A stretch of DNA of 64,000 nucleotides from Buxus sempervirens. Lineage: Eukaryota > Streptophyta > Magnoliopsida > Buxales > Buxaceae. Location: contig OX387184.1 in the NCBI GenBank assembly GCA_947561395.2, positions 42,646,766-42,710,765 of the forward strand. Direction: 5' to 3'. The position numbers and the translations under genes are program-made. The stretch's first letter is position 1; every line of letters begins with the position of its first letter. A model generated the notes under the pieces. The model was not told where the DNA came from, did no database searches, and was given only the letters and a program-made list of their open reading frames with translations. This document shows positions 1-11,548 of the stretch, one piece after another.

Positions 1-1190
1 TTTATGTTAACTTGTAAACTAGCAGGCCCCTACACCTAGGATTGGGACCAAACAATGCCCAAGTATACATAATTTCTCCCTTTGTTTTTATTATTGTATA
101 TTTTTGAACTAAAACTCTCTTTAATACAGAAGTGTTATATATTGTGGTTTTATTGAGAGGTAGTCTAAATTTTCTTTTATGTGTCCCATTGCCTTCTACT
201 CCTCTGTCATCTACTATTAGTTTATCCTCTTTTGTGGAAATACTGAAAGAATCAACTTCACATGAATCCAGCTCTACTTTCTACCCTACCAAGTATGAAC
301 TACTTTTCCTTCTTTAGGAACAAGAGATGAGCCATTTGTGCATTTTCTCAAGACAATGCGTAACCATTCTTCTTACTTCTACAGTAAAATAAGGAAATAT
401 GCATCAGTGGATGCTTCAAGGGTATATAGATGTCACCAACACTTTTTCCTCCCATTAGAAGATCCCGTCCAGAGAAGAATCAGAGATGACCTTCCCTCAT
501 ACCAGCTAAAGTGATCTTGGATCTCTAGATAAGCACCCATTATTGAAGGAAGTGAGTTTTTTCATTCTCTAATTGTCACTAGCTAACCCAATATTACCTA
601 AAAAAACTGTCTTCCAAGAACAGCTGATGTACTATATGTTGATTCTTTTATGGGGGTTGTGAAATTTTTCAAAATGTTAAACAAGCATGTAATTAAATTC
701 AACTTTTTGGGATTGGCAGCATGAATCTTATTTAACCATCCCAGTTTTTAAATGATTCTGGGAAGCAGGTCCAAGAAGCCAGTCTCTGTAAAAATGTCTG
801 AAAACAAAGTGAGAAGACCTGGGCAAGTTCCATGAATCAATATGGAGTGATCCTTGATACGCTGGCCATGTCCATTACACGAGTGTCCTCCCGTTATATG
901 CATCCGATCTTGGAAGTTACTAATAACTGCCAAGATCTTCCCCCTCGGTCAATTTAGAACCACAAAGGAAGGCAGTTCAATGGGGTTCGTAAGTCCAAGT
1001 CTAATCCCACATTGAAGAAAAGAACAATAAAACTAACACTTTATAACACCTCATCAGGAGTCTTTCAATTGCCGAGCTCGGTTGCGCGGGCTTGTAACCC
1101 AAGTGGGGGCATTAGGGTCGGCTGGACATAGGCTTGGTTCCTCTGGTCGGGTTTGATGGGGGCAACTACTGGCTTGTCCAATCCAAGTGA
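1..1190. other. No gene recognised
   Basis: Only short open frames of up to about 61 codons are present, with no domain I recognise on either strand. The stretch from about 1070 to 1190 is more GC-rich than its surroundings and leads into the tandem duplication that follows. Probably decayed repeat sequence, but I cannot assign a family. Confidence 0.4.
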
Positions 1191-1196
1191 AGAGAT

Positions 1197-1737
1197 GAAC
1201 CATGTGATCCGAGCGAAGGCTTGGATCCCTTGGCTCCTAGAGAGGAGGGCACTGCGTCAGGCTGGCTTCACAGAGCAGCGATGACCTCCCGCTCTTTACA
1301 GTGGAAGGATAACGAGCCGGTTCCCCACAGCCCAGCATGGCCCGATGAGCCGATACCAAACTGGACAGCCACCCTTTTGGCTGCAAATCAGCCATCTTGG
1401 GTCGCTTTATCGGTTTTCACCAAACCGATCCCTTCCATAATCTTGAAGCAGCTGAACCAAGTGATCCGAGCGATGAACCATGTGATCCGAGCAAAGGCTT
1501 GGATCCCTTGGCCCCTAGAGAGGGCACTGCGTCAGGCTGGTTTCACAGAGCAGCGATGACCTCCCGCTCTTTACAGTGGAAGGATAACAAGCCGGTTCCC
1601 CACAGCCCAGCATGGCCCGATGAGCCGATACCAAACTGGACAGCCACCCTTTTGGCTGCAAATCAGCCATCTTGGGTCGCTTTATCGGTTTTCACCAAAC
1701 CGATCCCTTCCATAATCTTGAAGCAGCTGAACTGGAT
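1197..1737. repeat. Recent 275-278 bp tandem duplication
   Basis: Two nearly identical direct copies lie head to tail. The word TTGGATCCCT starts at 1221 and again at 1499 (278 bp apart), and GCAGCTGAAC starts at 1448 and 1723 (275 bp apart). The copies differ by a few substitutions and a 3-bp indel (GAGAGGAGGG versus GAGAGGG). The duplicated unit is GC-richer than the flanks. It gives open frames of 112 and 118 codons, but these follow the duplication and match no family I recognise, so I do not call them genes. Confidence 0.85.
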
Positions 1738-1933
1738 GAACCTCACTGGCTAGTAGTACAAGCGGTCTGATCTTTTAAAAACCATCGGTTCGTCCATAAC
1801 CCGTTGCAGTTTTGAGTATACGATGATTCTGAGCATTTTACAAGAAATTTATACTATTAAGAAACTTGTGAGATGCCGGACATGTGCTTTAAAAACTGAA
1901 AGAAACCATTATTTGTTACAAGTTGAGCCGAAA

Positions 1934-2346
1934 ATCCCACCCTGATCATTGGACTTCCGAATCCTACAAATGCAAGGCTTTCTTATGGACATTACAGTAG
2001 TTTTTATGCAAAGGTTCATCAAAGACCAAAAGCTATGGTTGTTTTCACATTTATATGTTTTGAAATAGAATAAATAACCATCTTCTTAACATTACAAAAG
2101 AAAATATTTAGTGATCTAATGATCTATATATTTTCCTTTGTAATGTGTAGAAGACGGTTATTTTTTCTATGGCAAAACATATAAATGTGAAAACAACCAT
2201 AGCTTTCAATCCTTAATGAAACTTGACGACAAGCATAAAAACAACTATAATGTCCATATGTGCCTTGTAATTTCTTTCTTCACAAGCTGTGTCATGAGTA
2301 AGCCTTGCGTTTGTAGGATTCACAAGTCCAATGATCTGAGTGGGAT
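1934..2346. mobile_element. Fold-back (long inverted repeat) MITE-like element
   Basis: The two halves are reverse complements over almost their whole length. The left arm begins near 1934 (ATCCCACCCTGATCATTGGA) and the right arm ends near 2346, where the complementary strand reads ATCCCACTCAGATCATTGGA. Pairing continues through matching words such as AGCTATGGTTGTTTTCACAT to a centre near 2120. The right arm carries about 36 extra bases, so the arms are unequal. A transcript of either strand would form a hairpin of roughly 180 bp. No transposase is encoded. The superfamily is unclear because no clean target duplication is visible. Confidence 0.75.
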
Positions 2347-2411
2347 GTTGGGTATGGTGACAATACACTATTTCATAGTTGTATTGTCCATAGTTGTATT
2401 GTCTCATTTAC

Positions 2412-2457
2412 AACTTAACCACAGTTATATCAAAAAAAAAAAAAAAACTTAACCACA
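2412..2457 (+). mobile_element. Ultra-short poly(A) retroposon with 12-bp target duplication
   Basis: The direct repeat AACTTAACCACA at 2412-2423 recurs at 2446-2457. Between the copies are only 22 bases: GTTATATC followed by 14 A. This is what an extremely 5'-truncated LINE or SINE insertion leaves behind: a few bases of the 3' end, the poly(A) tail and a target-site duplication. A matching 22-bp case on the other strand lies at 30527-30576. Confidence 0.6.
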
Positions 2458-2459
2458 AA

Positions 2460-3780
2460 GTAATTAAAATGTACTACAATTTACAATATAAAAGAAGGGA
2501 AATTGAGAGCATAAAAGAATTTACAAGCCACCAAACCCATTCTTTAAATTCTCTTGAACCTAAAAATGCACAACGAAAACATATTCACTTGTCTCTAGAA
2601 TACTCAAGAAGCAGATTTGTATTCAATATCTCTATGTTCACTTTATTCTACACGTAAATACTAAGCTATGGTTTCCAGTAAGTGAAATAATCGTAAAAAA
2701 TATCGTTAAACATACATTATGACAAAGAAAGGATTTAACCTTTAGTTTTGGGTGGAACCAAGTAGAAAAAGCATGTAAAAGCCTTAGTTTCAGGTGGAGA
2801 GATGCAATCGCAATTCTTTGACCTAATATCAACACAATAAAAACAAAACTGCATCTTTTCTAAGAAAAAGAAAAAAAATAATCAGAAATAAGTTGCCTGC
2901 CTACAAAAGATATGTTACTTCCTCGTAATTTCAGCGATATCCACTTCTTAACCTCAATATGAGATAATTTTGCTACGTACAGTTTTTCAGGGAACCAAAG
3001 GATCGAAAGAATAATGCACCATTTGTCTTCCATGGTGGCAGGAAAGACAAAGCCTATGCTAACAACAACCCAAAAGAGTTAGCCAAGAAACAAGATATTT
3101 CTTATCAGATCATCTATGTGTAATACATGTACAGGCTGTTTGCTGTAGCACAAGCAATAGAGTTTTTGGTAGGGTGCCATGGTAAGTGGAGCAACTTTGT
3201 TATGAAATCAAAGGCATTTCCATTAGTATCTACTCCTGGGCTATCAGTTCCTGTTGCAATTCACAAGTTGAATACTTTTTTGATGATGTGTTCAATATTT
3301 ATAAGAAAAAAGGATATACCATTAACAAGGGATATCTTGACAAGTCAAATCTTATAAGAGTATAAAATGTGATAAATAAGGCTGTATTTTATTATATGAA
3401 TACAATTAAGAGAGGCATTAACAATTTCAACAGTAGATTATCCCAATGTAAAATATGGCAATAAGAAATTCATCAGTAGTTACAAATTCTACCATTTCAT
3501 TTTCATTCAACGGCCTCTATGTGAAATTTGACATTAATGACAAATCTTAACACTTGTTTGATTCCACGTAAACTTTAATAATAGACGACGATGCTCCCCT
3601 CTCCTCAAGATAAAGCTTATGATTTTCATTTTGATATTTTATCATGCAGTTGGAGATAAACCATCTTTAGTGAGGAGTTCCCTTTTAATTGCAAGCCAAG
3701 CAATGAATGAGTGATGAGGTAAATGATGTTTTAACCATAAGACAACCATACAACAGGCTGCTTTCAGGTTCTCAATGCCT
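2460..3780. other. No gene recognised
   Basis: AT-rich sequence with short frames only, none longer than about 90 codons and none with a recognisable motif. It lies between the micro-retroposon and the LINE remnant. Confidence 0.4.
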
Positions 3781-3789
3781 CATGGATGG

Positions 3790-4510
3790 ACTTTAAGGAG
3801 AACTAAGAGTTTCCCAACCATGAAAACTTGTCCTCCTTTTCATATGAAGGAGAAGGGAGAGTTTGGAGGCCATTCCATATGTCCTGAAGATAAACAGAAT
3901 CAGTTGGAGGAGCATTCCATTCATTCCTTGATATAATCTGTGACACCTTGCAATCAATGCCCAAACCTGAGTAGTATATGATTCAGTATCTGTATCTGTA
4001 ATTAGCATCTGTAATTAACAAACAAGGAACCAAATAGATGCTAATTATCTAACCAGAGCCATATTCAATTTCCATCCCTAATCATACAGTGAAATTATTT
4101 AAAGAAGGCTGGTTTCTTTTGGAGGATTTTACGTCAGGCCCAGCTGCAATTCCATGGAATAATCAGATGCAAAAAATTTCTATCTCCAATGAGATTGCTC
4201 CTCACCCAATCAGCCCATAACTATCAAACTTGAAAGCATAGAATCCAAATAAACTTTGCAATGACTGTGTCATTCTAAAAATCTAATCTTTGGATCCCTA
4301 ACCTTCCTTGTTCTTTTGGATAAAAATAGATCATCACATTGATAGAAATTTTACGTCTACGATCGGAATCTCCAGACCAAAGAAATCTCATGCACATTTG
4401 GTTAATCTCATTCCTGACTGCCTTTGGAATTATGAAACATGACATCCAGTAAACCAATATAGAGAAGAGAACTGACTTCAAGAGCTATAATTGGCCTCCA
4501 AATGATAGTG
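3790..4510 (-). pseudogene. LINE (L1-type) reverse transcriptase 3' remnant
   Basis: The minus strand at 4275-4481 translates to a 68-residue stretch with the signature that follows the reverse transcriptase domain of plant L1 elements: YWMSCFIIPKAVRNEI, then a FLWSG box and the YPKEQGRLGIQRLDF segment, equivalent to the usual PK-x-G-GLGI box. Downstream on the same strand, to about 3790, are short broken frames that probably come from the zf-RVT region, with several stops and shifts. There is no intact endonuclease or polymerase core. It is a dead, 5'-truncated fragment. Confidence 0.7.
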
Positions 4511-5980
4511 TTTTTGCCACTCAACCTTGTACAATTGCTCTGATTTTCTGCAAAAGTGGTTCATAATCATTCCCAGAAAGCTTAGAGGATTTACAATCAC
4601 ACCCACAATCATTCTGCAGAAGTGGTTTACAATCACATTTGGTTTCTCACTTTACCCCTTTAAAAGTTAAAAAGACTTCAACATCCATAAACTGTCTACT
4701 ATATTTCTTTAAAATGTCAATAAAACACACAGCAGCTATATCCCTTGAATCATAAGTTCTTCCCAAGTCTGAGCCCAGCTACTAGAATGTTATTTATGCA
4801 AAATATTAGGAGATGAGTATATATTGCTGCATTAGCTGGTTTCTGACAACAAAAAATTCCTCCCTTGAAACTTTTTAAACGCTACCAACCTCCCTTATTG
4901 TTTTGTTATCTGTTGCATGTCCGTTTCTTACATACTAATGTTGTTAAGTGGAAAATTTATGATTTTAAGATTTTGATAATGAAAAATAATTTTTTAAGTG
5001 TTAAAGAAAGTAATAACCAGTTTAAAAATTATATTTGAGCACACCCCCTACATAGGCCTTGTCCAACCTATTGGTGCACTAGAGTTACGGTTCGACTCAC
5101 TTTCGATTTGAATTAGGTTTAGTATAGCTGGTTTGATTTGATTAGAAAACCCACAATCTATAAAATTTTGGGCATAGGTGGTCATCCAATTTAAACTGTT
5201 CTGGTACAAAAATCCAACTATGTGAACCATTTGTGGTGTCAGGATATCCTAGACACCCTGGGTCATGCTATAGAACTAAAATTTCCCATGTGACTTGGTT
5301 GGACCGAATTTTTGGTTTTTTCAAGTTTGAATTTGTTTGGATCAGGCCAATTGGGAGACCCAACCAATGGGTTTTCTTATAATGAAGCCCTATCTGCACT
5401 TAGACAAGACTTTGTTTTAATCAGTGGTCTGGTTTGAGCTACCCGGACCTTTGGTTCATCTAAATTGTTCCGATGGCTCAGATCATACCAAAAAGTAAGA
5501 CTTGTACACTGTCTGATTTATCAGGCCGGTTTTGTTGCAGTTTATGGTGACCAGTTTGATAGATGGTACAATCTCAGGTTGCACAAAAATTTAAATCCCG
5601 TATTGTTTTTTTTTATTTGTTTGAGTACGGAAGGATTCAGAAAATGTGAATATTGCAATGTTTAATAAATAACAAATCAAAAAGCATGAGGATGCAATAT
5701 GAAGGAGGGATTAAATGATTAAGCAATACATTCATCCAACTGTGTGTTGGATAAGTGTGTGTGCTCTTCTATGACTTGCCATTGACAACACCATTCTTCA
5801 TCTCCCATGCATTTTTTATGTCATTGACATGAGAGCAACATGTTCATGGCCCATCCAAAGTGTCTTGCAGAGTAATCCAAGCCAATAATGGTAGAACAAA
5901 AGGAGATAAAATGTTTGAGATGGTAGAACCAAGCTCAAGACAGTAATGAAGGATTTACATGTCAATCAAGCTCATGGGTC
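4511..5980. other. No gene recognised; decayed repeat DNA
   Basis: No frame longer than about 66 codons and no domain seen. Several GGTTTG and GGTTCG words around 5040-5620 resemble the low-complexity parts of plant LTRs, but I see no ends or target duplications. Confidence 0.35.
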
Positions 5981-5984
5981 ATTA

Positions 5985-7870
5985 ACCAAAGGATTTTTAC
6001 GGAATGGGGCTTTGGAGAAAGGTGGTGTAGACGAATAAAGAGATGTTTACACAATACTAAATTCATTTTTGTTGAATGGCAGGTGAGGAGTCATTTTAGT
6101 TCTTTGGGAGGACTTAGACAAGGAGACCCTTTGTCTCCATTTCTTTTTACTATGGTGTTGTGATATCTTCAATAGGATGATGGATGTAAGAGCAAGTAAC
6201 GGGATAGTTAAGGGCTTCTGAGTGGGTAGAGGTGGTGTCAATATCTCACAATTACACTTCACAGATGACACCATAGTGTTCCTAGAAAAGTAGAGATAGT
6301 CGATGTTTGGAAGAGGTGTATTCTTAGATGCGTGGAATTATAAAGGTAAATATGGAAAAAGGTAGCATCTCAGGTATCAATGTAGGGGATGAGAAGATGG
6401 TAGAGCTTGCAGACCAGTTGGGCTGTAGCTATGCTAGATAGCCTATAACCTGTCCAGGTCTTCCCTTGGGTGGGAGAAGAAAGACTGGTTTTGGGAACCA
6501 ATAGTGGAGAAAATGACAAAAAAATTAGCAATTTGAAAGAGAGTATTTATCGTCGGGGGTGTCGATTAACCTTAATAAAAGCCACTTTGTCTAGTCTCCC
6601 AGTGTACTTCATGTCGTCGTTTGGAGCCCCAGCTAAGGTAGTGTACATATTTTTTTTTTAAAATTCAGAGAGATTTCCTAAAGGAGAAGGATCATTTGGT
6701 GAGTTGGAGGGATATCAGTTATGGAGGACTTACCCTTGGTAACGTTTACTTGAATAAGTTTGCTCTTCTTGGAAAATGGCTCTGGAGGTTCTGCCAGGAA
6801 CAGGGGAAATTGTAGCACAAAATAATCCTGAGTACGTATGGCAGTCAAAATAATGGGAGGGAAGTCAATAACAATACCAGTATTCATTATAAGTGTCCTT
6901 GGAAATCTATCATGGTTTTAGCTCCTTATTTTTTTAACTCATGTCTACCAAAACTTCGTATGGGAGACAATAAAAAATTCTAGTCTGATGTATGGTGGGG
7001 TGAATCGTCTATTGCTTCTCGATTCCCACTCATTTTCTGAGCTAGTATTCAGAACAAATCTTTTGTGTGCGACATTATTTCTTGGTCCACCAATAAATTA
7101 CAATGGAACCTTCAATTTGGAAGGGAATTGCGTGATCTAGAGGTGGAAGAATGTTGGGGGTTTATTTGAGTCTCTTAGAGATGTAGTAGTTCACCCTTCG
7201 GTTCCAAAAGTTAGATTTTGGTTGCTTGATTTCCAAGGTCAGTATTCTTGCAAGTCCTGGATGTCTCATTTTCAAAAGGAGGAATCTTCTCTTTGTCATC
7301 ACTTCCTCACAACCTTTCTTTGTTCAGCCAAAATCCTCTCAAGGTTAGAGCATTTTCATGGACTGACTTTTTGAACAGGATCAATACATTAGACAAGCTT
7401 CAGTGTTGTAGGAAAACTTGGGCCATTACATCACATGTTTGTACGTCTGGGGTAATAGGGAGTAAGTAGATCATCTTCTACTATGTTGTGACTTTGTAGG
7501 CTTTGTTTGGGAGAGAATGTTACAATTGATAGGAGTTCAACGAATTGTTCCTAGAACCTTGTGTGAAATGGCTAAATAGCGGTGGTTCTTTCATATGTCA
7601 AAGAGGGGTAGAAGGCTCTACTCAATGAACAAAAGAGGCAGCCTATGATGCAGCTTTAGCCAGTGCAACATCCTGGTCTTCATTATGCCCAGATTTTGAT
7701 AGCTATGGGATGGAAGATATTGTAAAAAAACTTGGAATTGATGGTAGAGTGAGAAAGTGGTATTTGTGAGAGGAGGAGTTGGTTCCCCTTTTTTATGTTT
7801 TTCTGAATGAACGCACCCCATTCCTCATGAGATGTGAGTTCCTGTGTATTCTTACATATTTTCATGGTTT
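5985..7870 (+). pseudogene. LINE (L1-type) ORF2 remnant: RT to zf-RVT
   Basis: Conserved L1 reverse transcriptase boxes appear in order on the plus strand but in shifting frames. Near 6090-6160 is SSLGGLRQGDPLSPFLF. Near 6250-6275 is LHFTDDTIVFLEK, a variant of the (F/Y)ADD catalytic box with the first Ala changed to Thr. Near 6560-6640 is RRGCRLTLIKATLSSLPVYF. Near 6780-6800 is LGKWLWRFC. Near 7325-7400 is a segment resembling the start of the zf-RVT domain (PLKVRAFSWTDFLNRINTLD). Many stops and frameshifts separate these blocks, so the element is long dead. The endonuclease half is missing. The order and spacing match a single ORF2 read left to right. Confidence 0.8.
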
Positions 7871-8079
7871 TAATACAATTGTCATTACTAATAAAAAAAT
7901 AATTCAATATCTATACTACTACTTATGCCAACCCTTGGAATATTCCCAAGATCTTGGGTGACCTTTTTCAATGGCTAACAATACCTTTTACAATATTAAT
8001 ACGTCTGCGTCCCAAAGTTCTACTAATCAACCATGTCATTATCCTTCCTCCACAACCCAACAACTCATGTCATTACTCT

Positions 8080-8500
8080 CTCTCTCTCTCTCCACATAAA
8101 TGACTTGATTAGCCTCTTTGACGCAGTGAAAGTTACAAAAACAAGGATTAATCTCCGTTAATCCTAAAAAACTGGAATCCACCAGCAAATAACCTTGAAT
8201 CCACAAGGAAGATGAGAAAGAAACTCTGTAGTTCTTTTAAAAAATAATGTCTAAAATTCGTGTACAACCTTTACCCCTTATTTATAGACCTTAAAAGACC
8301 CCAAAATAAGATAGAAACCTATTAAAATTAGGACTCCTACTCATAGTAAACAACTTAAAGTTAAAATCTAACTCTAAAACCTCTTAAAGACTCCTAATAT
8401 AACTCAAATATCTAATGCAAGAAAATAGGAATTCTACTTTTATTAAATAACTAACTAATCTGGACTTTGGGTCCCACTCGTCCTACATCACTCTCTCTCC
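8080..8500 (-). repeat. Possible LTR fragment with minus-strand TATA
   Basis: A CT microsatellite (about 8080-8093) and a TATA-like TATAAATA on the minus strand (8279-8286), followed by decayed AT-rich sequence, resemble the promoter part of a plant LTR. No matching terminal ends or target duplication were found, so this is weak. Confidence 0.3.
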
Positions 8501-9750
8501 ACATTTAAAAGGAAACCACCATAGATTCAAGTTCCAAAATCTCCCATCAAATATTTAATTCATCCACGTAATTAATTTCAACCAATGTGTGTTCATCTCA
8601 AGGTAACCTTTGGCATTAAAGGTCCTTGTATGATACCCGCAATGAAGAGGTGGAGAGTCCCTTGCCGGCGAAGAAGCCTTAGTCGTTAGTTCCGACCAAT
8701 CTGTGTCTATCTCAAAGTAGTAATAAATCATGAATCCTCATGTAATGTTCTCTTTTTGGGTATTTTGTTTGTGCATGAAGGATTTTTAATTCTTTGCGAG
8801 CTCTCTGTCTCAGCTTTTTCGAGTATTAATATTTAAATTTGTTTTATTTTAATTTATGTTGGATTTAAAACAATACTTCATTCATACGTTTACAATTTTA
8901 TGAAGGCAATTTTTAAAGAATGATGACATATTATTGTACTTCTCTATGCCATTTGTGGTTTGAAATACTTTACACACTCCAACTAAAAGTTACAATATGA
9001 GTCCTAGAATGGAGGTGTGTTGACAGTTCTTCCATTTCTAATCATCCCTGTGCAATGATGCTTACAATTCAAAAATAAAATAAAGGTGTTCCAAATATTT
9101 GAGCAAGTGTATTCAGAAATCCAAAACAATTTTAAAAAAAAAAATTTGTACAAAAAGAAATTATGCTTACAATTTCTATGCTTGTATAACAAAACCATCC
9201 AAATATACACCAGGAATAGAACTAAAAGTCACTGACAAAAGGAAACCCAAGCCATCACCTAATTCTCAAAAATGGACACATTCAGAGAGTCAAATATATA
9301 AACCAAAATGGCTAAATATTCCACATATATAGATGCATATATACATGGATACATACACATATATTGGCAAATACATGACACACAAACACAGATATAATTA
9401 CTATATAACAATAATTTACTCATCCCAAGCAACATCAAATAATGAACAATGAAATGACTAATTCCAAAAAACTCTTTGTTGGAAACATACAATAGAAAAC
9501 GATTTTTTACAAGTTAGATAATACCTGTGAAGATAAGTTCTTGAAATCCAAGATCCTGTATTTTAACATTCCTCAAAATCAACCCCTCAAGATAGACATC
9601 TCAATTTCTCTGTAGCAGTGCTTAAGTGGCTCAAAGATGAACCCCAGAGTTAGGTGGGAGTCAGCCCTAAGCCACAACCACGACCATGTCCACATCTCTG
9701 AAGTTTCACGACCTAAGAAAAGACATCATTGAAGTCTATGCTATCTTGAA
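8501..9750. other. No gene recognised
   Basis: AT-rich DNA with short frames only. Around 9300-9390 there is a low-complexity run rich in ATAC, ATAT and CATA words. Nothing here supports a gene. Confidence 0.35.
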
Positions 9751-9754
9751 AGCC

Positions 9755-10060
9755 CTCTGATACCAGGGTCATAAGTTCTTGCATCTGTCTCTGTAAAATA
9801 CTTTCAGGTGATAAGACTGTATTTTACACCTATATTTATTGGAATAGTTACCAACAAAACTAAAACTCAACCAAGCTCATTCACCGTATTTTCAATTAGA
9901 TGCAATAACATTAACTGCCGAGCCATCCTTCAAAAAAAAAATGTACCTTTGTAAAAATATCTGTTGCGCGGCTGCACCAGAGGGAGTATTAGTGAAGCTC
10001 TTCACTTCCTACCGGAAGTAAAACACAATGAGTTAGTTCATCATTGAAATTGGTATCCAA
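9755..10060 (-). repeat. Possible retrotransposon primer-binding site and LTR edge
   Basis: At 9755-9765 the minus strand reads TGGTATCAGAG, the primer-binding motif complementary to plant initiator Met tRNA, common next to LTRs of Copia elements. The sequence to its right (9766 onward) would be the LTR of a minus-oriented element. I do not see a CA end directly before the motif or a target duplication, so an incidental match is possible. Confidence 0.35.
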
Positions 10061-10089
10061 GTGACATAGTAAATATAAAACCATATGGA

Positions 10090-10662
10090 ATGGAACATGA
10101 AAGACATAAACCTCCCTCCTGTCAAAACTCTAAGAGAGCCTTTTTTTCCAGACCCAGGAAACATTGGTCAGAGTGGCTCTACTTTATTTGTCTAGCTACA
10201 TTTTTGCATTGTTGCAGTTGTGGATTTGATGAGAAGTTCATTCCGATAACATACAGCACTCAAAGTGGAGCCTCAATCCTTTTTGCTGAGTAAAATATAA
10301 CTTGATTTCTTCAGAATAAAATATAACTTGATTTCTTCAGAATCTCAGAAGTGGAGCCTCCATCCTTTTTGCTGAGTAAAATATAACAGATGGTTTCAGA
10401 ATAAAATATAACTTGATTTCTTCAGAATCTCAAAAGTGGATGAGGAATGCCACTGGTCCTGAACAACTTGTGGGCTATAGGCACATCATGCTACATCTCT
10501 TATCTCAACAACAAAATAATTGGACTTGCAGAGCCTCCATCCTTTTTGCTGAGTAAATACAAAGTGGAGAATGATCAGCTGGATGCCAAATTTTGTCAAC
10601 AACAATGTGTCAAAGAAAATATTTTATGTTTTGTTCATGACTACTATAGAAAGGAAATATAG
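10090..10662 (+). other. Exon-like open stretches, unrecognised
   Basis: Two plus-strand frames, 10090-10293 (67 codons, with a hydrophobic, cysteine-containing middle) and 10447-10662 (71 codons), read like unique coding DNA more than their surroundings do. They are separated by a local duplication. I do not recognise either sequence. They could be remnants of one gene broken by the duplication, or chance frames. Confidence 0.25.
10262..10560. repeat. Local tandem repeats of 26-bp and ~90-bp units
   Basis: The word CTTTTTGCTGAGTAAA occurs near 10280, 10367 and 10543. The unit ATAAAATATAACTTGATTTC occurs near 10290, 10316 and 10401, twice in immediate tandem. The arrangement looks like replication slippage followed by a larger duplication. 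Confidence 0.7.
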
Positions 10663-11302
10663 GAAACAAATACCATGTGCCTTTTTCCTGTCCTCAGCCC
10701 ATGTGCATTTGTTTACTCCATCATTTACATCCCTCCAGCTCTGACTGCCACAGGGTGATGTTCAATCATCGCATGCAAATTTGCCACACCAATTTTGTGG
10801 CATTTACAAACTTGCTGACCCTTGTCATTAGCTGCTTCCAATCCCTCTATCCTTATGGTAAACATTGTAAATCAAATCTTTGCGTTGTGCCTTTTAGCTT
10901 CTTTGACTTTGGCGTACATTGATCCCCTCATCAATAGGGTTGTGATTAGGATCCATCTGAGAAATGTTTCAAAGATGCTCCAATAGAGCCATCCATCTAC
11001 ATAAGCAAAGGCAACAATATGACTACAGTTTTAGTCAACTATAATCTAATTGAATGGTGTTTACATGGGCTTGAAAATAAATTCATATCAAATCAAATCT
11101 TTCTCTTCCTGAAGTATTCAACAAAACATTCCAAACCCGTTAATCTAACCCCCTTCTCGTGGATATGAATTAGATTTGAAAGTTAAAATAACAAGATCAA
11201 TAATTTCCTTTTGGTGGGAATGCGCGACCTTAAATACATTAATATACTGATCTAATCATTATCTTGTATTGAGTGAGGAACAAACTGAAGGGGTAAAAGG
11301 CT

Positions 11303-11548
11303 TCACTGAGTTCGCTTTTGCTTCTGCTTGAACAACTGAGCAGAAGTTGACTTGGGCCCATGATTTATCTTGTTTATGTATTTGTTCATTCTTTCTCTAC
11401 ATTTTTCATCAATAACATGTAGCTTTATATTGTTTTCAACTTGGTAGACAACTTTTGCCACTTTTACTATAGCACTTGTTATCTGGCCATGAATTGTAAG
11501 TCTCTTTGGTGACCGCATCTTCACACTCACCTTCCCAAGTTCAAACTC
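11303..11548 (-). other. Basic exon-like open frame, unrecognised
   Basis: The minus strand is open for about 80 codons ending in a stop at 11303. The product is lysine- and arginine-rich (for example KMRSPKRLTIHGQ, KCRERMNKYIN and a C-terminal KQKQKRTQ) and looks more like protein than neighbouring frames do. I cannot assign a family. It could be the last exon of a gene or part of a transposon protein. Confidence 0.25.

Noticed and set aside
9755-9765. Calling a full Copia element at 9.7-10.1 kb
   Set aside because: The primer-binding motif is present, but there is no LTR end, no second LTR and no Copia protein nearby.
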